From Cardinalis cardinalis (lineage: Eukaryota > Chordata > Aves > Passeriformes > Cardinalidae), in NCBI GenBank assembly GCA_014549065.1, contig JACDOX010000119.1:682001-746000 (forward strand): DNA of 64,000 bases, given 5' to 3'. Position 1 is the first letter of the stretch; each line of letters opens with the position of its first letter. Positions 40,501 through 52,500 of the stretch are shown in pieces. Both the position numbers and the translations under genes were made by a program. The notes beneath the pieces were generated by a model, which was not told the DNA's origin, did not search any database, and saw nothing but the letters and a program-made list of their open reading frames with translations.

Positions 40501-43500
40501 CATACGTATATATATATACATACATACATATATATATATATGAAATATATATGTGTGTGTGTGTCTATAGAGTATGTATGCTGTAATGTACTATAAATCT
40601 ATATTGTAGATAGATAAATTTATGGTAAATCTAGATATCAGTAGATTTTGCACTGAAATTATTTTACTCTCTCTTTTGCTCTTATGACCAATAGCAGCAG
40701 CGTTTTCCAGCTTACACTGTTTTTCTTACACCAATGTCACAATAACTGAGACTCTCAGAGATAAAATAATCAACCACATGAAATCATATTTATTGCAGGA
40801 CAGTCAAATGGACTCTCTGGTTTTGTTTTGCTCCCAGGGGGGCAAGATTCCCATTCGATGGACNTCTCCAGAAGCTATTGCCTATCGGAAGTTCACGTCA
40901 GCCAGCGACGCCTGGAGCTATGGGATTGTCCTCTGGGAGGTGATGTCTTATGGGGAGAGACCCTACTGGGAGATGTCCAACCAGGATGTGAGTAAATTGT
41001 TGGCTGAGTTTTGTGTTCTCAGATAAGGGATGAAGCTGTGAAANGAGGCCAAGAGCAGGTGGCTCTGAGTTTTTGATGATGACATTGGTGATGGTGTGGA
41101 GATGAAAACTGCCAGATCTCCCTGGTCAAGTAAAAGTTCATTAGAACTTAAAAATCCCACCATCTTTATNGCAGAGTGTTTTGGATCTCTGAAGGAGCAG
41201 AATAGCAAATTTTATCCCATTGGTGGTATTCTGCAAATAATTCCACTGCAATGAGGTCATTGCCTTTTACATTCCTTAGCTTGTTGTTAGAAAACCCTCC
41301 TAAATTTCTGTTGATCTCCTTTTGNTTCCACTTGTATAATGTCCTATAGNAGTTTTCTGTAAATGCCAAATGCACAGAATAAATTGCTCTTGGCACTTGT
41401 GAAAAAGAGAAGCAAAGCATTTCTGCTAAGAGTTTAATGAAACCAAAATGCTTCTGGAAGTAATCAATGGATAAAATAGAGGAGAGTGATCTGATTAGAC
41501 TTCCAATACAGGTTTCTTTGTAACATTAGTAAACTGTCCAAGCCTGCAACCCAAATGATTAATGGAGCTCTCCCAGTATTTTTTAAAGAAGCATAACATT
41601 TCCCCAAAGAAGATTTTTTATTATGTCTATTTTGAGTTCTTTTTCTGTGGTTTTATTAATTTTAGATTTATTCCACAGGAGTTTCTTATGGACCAAATTT
41701 TATGGAGTGCAGTCACTCACACAGATTTTCCAAGGAGATGATATATATTGTTACTAATTCTAAGTTAAAATAAATAAGTCAGTTACACAGTTGTAGTCAA
41801 ACATTTTTCTGTACTACTTTATGTTAAACAAGAAGAAAGAGAAAAAAACTTCCTTTTAANTGGGTACCTCTGCAACCCAAATCTCTGTAGAAAATGATGC
41901 ATTTCTTTTAATCGGTAATGAATGTTTTTGTGGAGATTAATGTATCCTGTTGTGCAGACTGATATATTAGTGGAATGTCTTTAATAATATCCCATTAAAA
42001 TCTAAAATGGAAGGATTAACCTATTTATGTATCACTCCTTCATGGCTGCTTAAAGCATTAACTGTTCTCTTGTCCTTGTTCTGATGTAGAATAGTTTCTT
42101 CTGCTTTTCAATTAATTGATCCAGATGAAAAGAAAAGATTAACAGAATATGGCTTTATCATTTTCTACATTGAATTTTCTACATTTTTTTTTTTAATTTA
42201 TGGGGCAATAGATACTGTAGGCCTGATCAAGAGGTGTTGGATTCTAGTGAAAAGGCTGGATTAAAAATCTTCTGGACAACAAAAATTCTAAAGTAATTTT
42301 GGTTTTGCNTGTGTCCATCTGGAAAAATTACAGAAAATCTAGACAAATTGTATCAGCCTAGGCAAANTATAAGGAATTGGGCTTGCACTGCCTAGTAGAA
42401 AATGTATAGCTATCCATAAGTTTTAAAAACATTTTGTGGCCCTGTGACATCATCCACAAGACCCTTTGTCTGTTGGTTCAGGATGGCAGTGAGGGGCAGG
42501 TTGATTTTTCAGCAGGGTAGGCTGTTTTTCCTGTTAGTGTNTTGAGTTTTGCATCCACTGGAAGATGTGGAAAGCTTGTGTTTCTAAGTGTAATCAGAGG
42601 AGAGATATCCAAGACTTTTTGAAGTTTGGCATACTTAAGCAAGCTCTTGCTAACTGTGGCTTTTGTTTATGGATTTATTTCAAGTGAGTGTGAGTTTTTG
42701 AGATCCTTTCCACACACTCACCTTCTTCAAAGTCACACACTGTATCTTAACTCCCCTTCTGCATGTCTAATCGACTGCCTGGTTTACTTTGCAGATAAAG
42801 GAGAGACAATTAGTGAATAAACACGTTTGTTTAAACACACAATGTCCACGTTAACGTTCTCACAGCTGATAAAAACCCAAGTTGCTGTAAAGTGCCTTTA
42901 AGTTTGCCCAAACTTTTCTCCTTGTGCAGGTGATTAAGGCTGTGGATGAAGGATACCGCTTGCCACCTCCCATGGACTGCCCAGCTGCCTTGTATCAGCT
43001 GATGCTGGACTGCTGGCAGAAGGACAGAAACAACAGACCCAAGTTTGAGCAGATTGTCAGCATCCTGGATAAGCTGATCCGTAATCCCAGCAGTCTGAAA
43101 ATAATCACCAACGCAGCGGCAAGGTGACATACCCGATCTTACAGTACTCATGAACCTCTTTGATTCCTTCATCTCCTGTAATTAGAATTTGTTTGCACTC
43201 TTTACAACCTTCTCTCTTGAGAGAAGGATTTAATATTAATATTTTTATCATTGCCGGGGTTATTTTATTAGTTATTTGCTGTTATTTATCTCATTTGTGA
43301 AAGAGTTTTATGCTAAGGGTATGAAACCTACTGTAAGACTGAGTAGAGTNTTTTTGAGAAAAACACAGCTGGCAGATTTGGCCACTGTGAGATTTTCCTT
43401 TTCCTTCTGCCCTTTGGTGGTGTTGAAAGTGCTTAGTGTTTCACAGGTTACAGCCAGCCATGTTCCTAAGTATCTTTCTGAATTGGGTCCAAGTACATTT

Positions 43501-46500
43501 AGGCTCTTCTCTGACAAGTCATGTTAACTTTAATCATCTGAGTAATCTTTTTTTCTTTCAGTAGTGCTCACAGACCTCAAAATGCACTTACACTCCCTCT
43601 TAGATCAATGCGTGAACTAGGAATTAATTTTCAACCTGTGCAATGTTCCTAATTGCATTTAAAACATTAATTTTTAATCCTGGGTTTTCAACACACTCTG
43701 GAGCATCGTCACTACGATGAGATAAGAATTATCTCATTGAGAGGGAGCAGCTGAAGAGTGTGTTGACACCTAAGGGCATAATGAAGATGTGGTGAAAGAA
43801 GAGCTTTAGTTAAGTAGTGTTAAAGAGACTCGGTTTGTACAATGCTCTTACTGAAGGAGTGTAAAAGTATTTTTAGCATGAATGGTAGTGCCAAATCCTC
43901 TGTCAGCAAAGCAGGCAGAGCCAGGGAGAAAAGCACTCTGCTCCTCTGCTGCTTCAGAGCAGGGCCCTGGAGGGTGTTCTGTGTGCCAAGAGACCACAGC
44001 CTGACACGAGGCAGGTTTCAAAAGGGAGCACAGAAAACCTTGCTGTCNGACCTCTCCTTGTGATGCAGCACACTTCCCACCATGGCAATTGGATGGGAAG
44101 GCTGAGGGAAATGGAGCAAAGGCAGTGGGAAGAGCTGCATTGATCCTGCAGCCTGCTGTGCGACTGCCATGGACCTTGCCTCCTCCTTCCTGGCCCTGGC
44201 TTTGTGCTGCATCCTCAGCCAGGCACTGGCCACTCTAATTACCTGCTGCCATGCCAGAGGGCAGAAAAAGAAAGAAAAACTGGGAGGAGAAAGGCAGGCA
44301 TACTAATGGGCTCTGCTTTTNAATTTATATGTTGAGAGAAGACGGCTCGCACAAAATTATGTTTGGATAATTTTGCTTGGTGAGTGTTTAACNTGTAGGA
44401 AACCAACATGCTTACAGAAGCAATTATTTCTAGGAGGTGACAGAAAAAACCCAAAAAACAAACAAACAAAAAAAACCACCACAACACATTTTTGGAAAAA
44501 ACTCCAAACTGTTTCAACATCATTTTCTCAGTCAAGTACATTTCTTCCAAAGACCTTGCACCACTATGTGGCAAGCCATTGGTGCAAAGAATGATTTTCT
44601 AGGGATGTGCTGCAGCAATCTGATGACTAGGGGAGTTGGAAATCATAACTGTCTTGNTTGGGTTTGGAGACCTGATTGGAGAAACCAGGGCTGTATGTTT
44701 TTCATTCCAAACAGAAGCAAAATGTCTGTGGTCTTGTTTGTGGTTCGTCCAGTTGCAGATTTGAACTGTGACAGAGATAAAAACAGTGTGGAGCCATAAT
44801 TCCAGTTACCTGTTCATAGCCAGTAGAAGCTGATATCCTCTANTGGGGACCAAATTCAGGCTGAGCCCTGTTTCCACCTGCTGGGTTCTGTGCAGAGGCT
44901 CTCAGGGGATATTTATAGTTCCTTTTTGTCTCTCCTGTTCCGTTCTGTGCTTTGTGGCACAGAGGGTGGCAGAGGCTGCACATCCCTAGCACAGTGCCAT
45001 GCTCTCAGCTCNTGGGGAGGCAAGGAGGGAAGGAAGGAGGCTGCCTGCATGGTAGGGAGCCTCTCAGAGCTGCTTTAGGTGAGCTCTCNGTGAAATGCTC
45101 CTCCTGCTGCTGCTTGGCTTTGATACTGAGAGCATTTCTGAGGAGGGCAGCATCAAAGGTGATTTTATTCCTTCCTTCTTTCCCAGTTACTTCTCCAGTG
45201 CCACATCCCTGCACATTCCTAGGCAGTGCAGTGTCTCTCCCTCACTGCCTGCTGACACACAGGGCACTGTGGGGTCCCAGCATGGGAGTTCCCTCTGTGG
45301 AGGAGCTTCTTGCAGCTCAGGGAATGATCTGTGATCTCTCCATCTCCTCTGTCAGNGTCTGCACCAGCCCAGGCTGCACTTAAACACAACCGCGAATAAA
45401 CACCAGTGAGGGATGCTGGGCAGCCCTGTGCCATGAACTCATTGTCAAAGCAGACTAATCTCAACCCTTGGACTAATTTCAAACCTTAGACATGGCTGGA
45501 AATCTGCAGCCAGCTCCAAACTCCTGTGGTGTCCTGCAGAGAGGCACTGGTGGCAGGTGACAGCCCCTGGTGCTGGTGGCCAGGGACTGAGCCTGGAGGT
45601 TCAGCAGCGCTTTTTGACATGCTGACAGAGAAAAATGAGACAGAAAAATGAGAAGTGAGGCTTAAAATGGGCTGGGGCCTTGCCATAGCCTTGTGTGCAG
45701 GAATGTGTAAGTGATACTGAAGGGCTGTGGGTCAGGGCAGCTCCTGGAGAAGGGGACACAGTGGGATCCCAGAGAGGGACAGACATCAGAGCAGGGGGAA
45801 GCACTCAGGGACTCAGCCCCAGGGCCCTGGGGAGTGCCTTGGCTCAGTGGCTGCTCTCAGTTGTTATTTGAGGCCGCAGCACTCCCCCACTGCCTCTCCT
45901 CCTACCCATAATAAGCAATTAATCTAAGTTATAGAGGTCCCAGCTCTCTTTTGGCTGTGTCTGTGGTGCTACTGGAGGAATGCTAAAGCTTCATGCCCAC
46001 CATATGCTGGTAGGTGTTCAGAATATACTCGGTCAGGGGAAAAAATGTTTAACCTGACGATGTCTGGTACAGATGGAAAACCTGTCTCCTCTTACAGATT
46101 TTAGGGCTGATGTTTGTTTAAAACAGTCACAGCACCGTTGTATCCTATTGAAAAAACATATTTCTGGAGGTGCATAGGATATCCCTGTCCTCTGGGTGCT
46201 GGTTGCTGTTAACTGACCTCCACTGGAGGATGTGCTTGGCTGAACATCTGATTCCAGGCCACAGCCCAGGCACGTTCTACACTAATACCTCACAGAAGAG
46301 GAGTCAAAGCCTTCAATTCCCTCTTCCCTTTAAAGTTATCTATCCCTTCAGGCCACTCCATGGTATCTAATAATTTCTTGATACCCGAGGGGATGTTTTT
46401 ATCCTTATTGATCATGGCTTTGCAGACTGTTCTACGTGCCTTTGAACCNTACACTGACAAAAGGTTTTTGTAGCCTCAGCACAGCAAACGTTTCATAATA

Positions 46501-49500
46501 CCTTTCCTGGTGTTGTGTTTCATCTCAGATTCATGTACAAATTCCATTTCTCTTGCTTGTAAAGTACAGAGTACGGCTGATTTCTTTCTTACCTGTCTAA
46601 ATTCACTTTTTAATCAGGTGGCCACCCTGAGCTCTTGCTAATAAGACCGGCACTGGTTCTGGACACATGGGGTTTTTGTGTCCCTTAGGCTGCCTGGAGT
46701 TAACCAGCTCTGTAAGGGGCTGTAGGAACAGAACTCAGTGCAAGCCATGTGGTTTTCTAAAGCACAATCTCATGATATTTTTATTTGATTTATGTCTTGC
46801 TGTTCTTTCCTGTTTTCTGAACACGATGTTCATTTTTCTAAGAGAGCCCTTTGGTTGTTTGGATATCTTTAGGGTGGGAGTGAGTTCATCGTTCTTCCAG
46901 TTTTGATCAATTTCATTATTTTTCCTCTTGAGCTTATTGTTTTTTCAGCCCACTGTGTATTACTTCACATTTGTGAGCATTTCATACAGATACAAAGCAG
47001 ATGGAAACTTTTCTCAGCTTGGGCTGGGGAGTCAGAATCACTTCACCCACCTGCAAGCAAGTTGGTGAGGCTGAAATGGCTCTTTAGCTGTTGTTTCATT
47101 TCAAAATTGTAACTTGAGTCATGCAACTGGAAGTACTTTGTGTACACTACAAATCTGAAATGAACTCTTGAAATTTTTTGATCTATTTAACTTTTTTCAC
47201 TGATTTATATTTGTCATTGTTTTAGATTTCTGGGTTTTTTTTTATTCTTACTTAAATTTACGATTCTTCATTTATATATTTACATAGATATGTGTATATA
47301 TATATTTACAATGTATATTACCATTTTATGCATATGAATCTTACTCTTACATGGCCATTTGAAAAAATATATTTAAAACATAGTGTGTAATTTAATATAT
47401 TTAAAGCCTTTATGTGTCCCAAAGCTGTCATAGTACAGTGTGATCTTGAGGTATAAAGGCTGTGACACAGGATTCAGGCAGCTCAAACGTTGTGGCAGCT
47501 TTCCCATATCTGCTCTGTGTGTTCACATCTGTGATGTAGGAGGGACTGAAGTCATTTAGTCTNCATGAACCTATGAAACAGAGTTAATGCACAGCCCTCA
47601 TTTGAAAGAAAATTGAAATTTTATTTTAATTCCTTTAGAAATTCTGGGTTTCTGCCAGGCCTCTGATTGATTGCAAAACTGACATGGAATTTGCACAAAA
47701 AAAATCCCAACCTGCTTCTGTGTTTGCTTTTGGTAGTGTGAAAATCAGTGTCAGGTATTGCTGTTGTTGTTTTTCTTTACTGCAAGCACATATTTAGGAG
47801 AAGAGGAAATAATTGTATTGCAAGGAAGGGGAGAACACCTGAAAATTCAGGATATTTCAGAAAAATCATAACTGAAATTCTTCTCATATAGCCCAGAAAA
47901 TTTAGGGGATCAAGGTCAGTTGTTCTTCATGATGAAAAAACATGTATGAATAATTAATTCCTCACACATTCCTTTTCATGGTAGCAAGTNGTTTGCAACC
48001 CTGCCCTGATTTGCTTAAATTTGAAGGGTAGAATGAAACACTGGCTGGGGTAATTTCCTTGAGCAGTCTTTGGAAGGGCCGCTTTGTGTGAGTAATTGTT
48101 TGCAAGGGTTCACTGCTAAACACCTTCAGCTCTGCTGTCTCTCATTGTGCTGCTCTCACTGCTGTCATTCTCAGACATCCAGGGGCAGCACTTACAATTT
48201 AAAATTTGAATTTTCAACTTTGCTCCTCACAAAGTTATTTCCATTTAAAATCTGGTAACTCCGTGGAAACACTCTGCATTCTAGCTTGGTAGGATTTTTG
48301 TGAAAATCAAACTCAAAAGGAGCAGTGTACAGGGCAAATAAAAAATCAGACTTGCTCCTTTTTGCAGGATAATTCAAGCCCTGTTTTTACAAAAATATTT
48401 GCAGTGAAATTACTGTTTAGATTGGCTGAACACTTTGTTGAGAAGTCCCTTTTTTTTGCCATTCAGGTCAGAAGGCTTGACATATAGTGCTGACCTGCTG
48501 TAATATTGNTTGTTTGCTTCTCCCTGTTAGGAACAGGATGGAGGAGAGGAGGAGATTTCAGTTTTCCTTGGATGTTGTCAGGGTCTTAACAATGGGGTTT
48601 GAGTTTGGCCAAAAGCTATGTAGGGCAAGATTCTGTGTGGACTTTAAGCTTCATTTAAAATCCAGCAACAACCTAATCTGTGTCCTAAACCCCGACTGTT
48701 GGCTCTAAAAGAATTCAAGTAATGTAAACTTAAAACTCCAGCTCTCTCTCTGAAGCCTGTTAAACATAAAATTGTGAATTTATGGAAGGAGGGGGGAAAA
48801 CGAAACTTAACTACAAATCACAAAATGGAACGCAGTAAGTCCTACTCCTCGGTGTCTAAGCNCAGTTTGGATTGAAGTGTTAGACTGAGGAGGATTTTGG
48901 GGACTTCATTCAGCTTTTCAGACAGAAAAGCCCTGTTTCCACCTAATTTTCCTAGTGGTCATTATTACTCACTCAGCCATTGTCCCTTCAAAGTGAGGGG
49001 TTGGAAGTGGGCAGGGGCTGGCTGTTAACAGGGACAGTAAAACATCTATTTGCACTTTCACACCTCTAATTCGGTGAAACTCGCGCAGGAATTTACTGCG
49101 GGGTGGGGCTGGGTGCTCTGTAACTTAAATAGAAATGCAGCTGGACCAGCGGGTGGCCTGATGGGGAGGGGAGGTTTTNCTGTTTATTGAGATTCCCGAG
49201 GAGTTTTTGGAGCCCTCGTTAGTGGTGGTGGCAATTCCACACTGGGAATGCTGGAAAGAGGTGACAGAAGCAGAAATTCGCAGTGGTGCCTAAGCTTTTT
49301 ATACATTTCTCATATATTTGTAGCTTGGCAGATTGCTAATGCATGGCTGTAGCACTTTTCCTGCCCTTTNCCCCTAGATTTTGGATCACATCCCTGAAAT
49401 ATTGTTTAGATTAATAAATAATCTTTATTCCAAGTAGGGGACCTACAATAAGAACCGGGGCAACTCCAAGGGGCTGACCCAGGGGATGGTTACTGGGGCA

Positions 49501-52500
49501 GCTGAATCTCCTATTGGATGTAGCTGTTAAATATTTAACCTTAAATAAATTAACCTTATAAAATCACAGAAAATTGANTCTGGGTGTGCCCATCACCACT
49601 GGGACACCTGGAAGCTTCAAGATAAAGGTCTGTTTTTAACCTGACTATTCTAACACTGATGCAAGGGGTTTTTGTCTTTTGATTATAGGCAACAGCAGTG
49701 CAGCCAAAGGTGAGATATAAAGGGAAGCTCTCCACAGCAAATGGTAGATTTTAAGCATTTTGAGAGCTTTATAAAGCTGTTTTCTCTGCCTGTTCTGAGG
49801 AGCTTATAGACTGTCCTAAGAATAATGAGTGGTTGGTATTGAGGGTCTCTCAGCCAGCTACACATGCCAGGAAATGGCCGTGTGCCTGTATTTCCTTAAA
49901 AGCACAGCTTAGGCTGGGTTATGAGTTGGGAAAAACCAAAATTCAGCAACATGCTGGGGGCTTTTTTTTGCCTTTAGTGGTTTTGTGNTGGGAAGAAGTA
50001 AAATGAAGAAGCATCAATACACTCAGGCATGTGAGTNTTGATTCATTATCCCACCAAGATGCTGAAAAATAAAAGTACATGGAAAATCATGTTCTGAGGG
50101 GCAGCTAAAGGAGTAGGAAAGACTGAAGGATTGACCTTTGAGGAAGTGGAAATTTTATTTGCTTATTATCCTAGTGGAAGCTGTGGTAAGTTAGGTTGTT
50201 TTTGGGTTTTTTTGTGTTTGGGTTTTTTTGGGGTTTGGTTTGGTTTTTTTGCCAACAATGGAGCTAGAAAACAATAAATATTGACATTCAGAGAGCTCTA
50301 CCATTTTTTCAGCCTCAACTGTATTGTTTTTCCCCTTTGGTTATTTGTGTTGCCCCTCTTGATTTCTCCAGCTCTCCTTTCACTCCAAGGAGCAGCCCAC
50401 AACATGATTATTTGGAGAGTATGAAAAGGAAGGCCCTTGGGAAAAGCACATGTGGCCCCTTAAAGAGTGAATTGTACTTTAGGGACTAAATTTCCAATTC
50501 TGCTAAGAGCATGTTAAAAATGGGCACGAAGAGATGGAACTCCAAAGATTTTTATCTTTAAGGTCCAGGGATAATCAAGTAAACAGAATAACTCTACTTC
50601 TCCTTGGCATGTCATTATTTACTAGTTTCCTGTTGATACACATGTATGCATATGACTCTGATTGCTACAGAAGATAAAACTGAAATTTGCTTTCTGTGCC
50701 ACCTGTTGGTTTTGGGGTTATTTTTCTCTTGAAATAAAATTCTTATTAGACCCCAACTCTGTGCTTCANCTCACCATAATCATAAAGCCCATAGAATCTG
50801 AGTTCCAACCAGGCTCATTGGGAGCAATTTCACTTTACAAAATCAGCTTTTAATTACCTAAAATTTGCCACAGGAAATTACTTTATGTTTTTTGGGGATT
50901 TTTTTTTTTAATGCTTTCCTCTTTAAAAGAAATTGACTGTGGAAAGGAAAGTCTGGATTTAAAAAACTGAAGGTTGGTTGTACTGTTTAGAGGAAAGGAT
51001 GGAAAGAGAGAGGCTCCTACAGTACAAAGTCTGGCACTGTGTGTGCACAGCTCCTCTATGTATTTGCAGAAGAAGTGGCAGGACATTTTCATTTTCTTTG
51101 TCTCAATTCCTGGATTTTACAAGTTAGTTTGTCTCTTTTTCTCCCCAGACAGCAGCCAACCAGAGGTGAGATTTTCACGCTGTATTGGGAAGGGTTCTAA
51201 TGATGTTTTCTGTGTTTTTTCTTGCTGGTGCAGCAAAATTTTCCCTGTGTTGTGACAAAAAGCTGTGCTAATGACAATACACCATAGTTCTCCTCACTGC
51301 AGATGGCTCAAAGGTTAATTCCAACTGTTAAAGTAATGGACACATCCAGAGAAAGCTTCCAGCCACAGGATGTTTTGTAACTGGCATCTCACTGTTCCAT
51401 TTGTCTCTCCAAACTGAGTCTTGCTGTTTGTTGGTTTTCTTTACATGTCAGTAAATACAACTTTGTAGATGTAGTAAATACAACAACAGTCAGGGTGAAC
51501 AGGATAGAAAATCTTGCCCTGACTGTCAAAAGATAATTTGAGGGTGTGTCATAGTTAAAGCAACAAGGTAAAAAGAGTTAAAGAAAGGAAAAAGAAAATA
51601 AAAGGGAGGGGAGAGAAGAAAAGATGGAGAGAAATGTTCTATTTCACTTCCCCTGAGCAAACATGTAATTTCCATGATTTCTTTTTAATGACTCTCTCCT
51701 GAAGCTGGTAGGTACTGATTTATGAAAAGCTGTAAAGGATNAGGTGGAGCCCTGCAGGACGTCGTTTACAGCTGCACGGACTGCAGCCNGTCTAATTTGT
51801 CTGCTAAAGTGTGAGCTCATGGCACACATCGCCCAGACCATAAATTCCCTGGTCAGCCCTTCTGTCTAGGGGCTGGGGCAGGGGGAGAAAGCCTGCCAGG
51901 GTGTGCAGATGCTCTGCAAGCCCAGCTTTCCCCTGGTGCACATGAGGAGAAGCGCAGGCTCTTCTCAGCGAGGCGAATTCCTGCTCGTTGATAAACAGTC
52001 CAGATGTCCTCTCTGAGGAGGAAAGTAACAAATTTCTGTTTGGAATCCTGCAAGAAGAAAAATGATTCTTTACAGTGCTGGTTACTCTGAGGTCACTCGC
52101 ATTAAAATTAGGTCATATTTTTTGTCATGATGATACTTTGATCCAAGTAATAAACATAAAGGCTCTTTTGGGCCACTCTAATTCCTAATCCTAGAGACCT
52201 GTTCTATTTCAACTTGTTTATACTTTTTTTTTTTTCATTAGTGGTTCTTGAGTCAGACCTTGTTTTATTAGACTTAAGTTAAAAAGGTGTACTAGGCTGG
52301 GGAAAAAAAAAATCTGTGTTTTATCACTAAGAACACTTCATAAATACTCTTAATTAATATCTTGGGATTCCAGACACTGTACCCAGAAAACTATAAATTA
52401 TAAACCATTGGCTCTTCACAGGACAAACAGTAGTCAGCCTTACAGCTACTGATTAAAACTATNTTGGGCCTGATTATCAAACTGAGCCTTTACAGCTGGG

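Larger units (their letters stand above)
34274..40837 (+). other. EPHA3: EPHA3 intron 13
   Basis: 6564-bp GT-AG intron. It holds an AT palindrome (35462-35489), a hairpin cluster (36684-36745), the second copy of the 23-base motif (38440-38462) and a CA/TA/TG microsatellite (40490-40564). An extra AG at 40797-40798 lies 39 bases upstream of the exon 14 acceptor and in frame with it. No recognised transposable element. Confidence 0.88.

Noticed and set aside
44952..45383. 143-codon frame in the GC-rich part of intron 15
   Set aside because: GC-rich sequence lowers stop frequency, several overlapping frames on both strands are equally open, and none resembles a protein.
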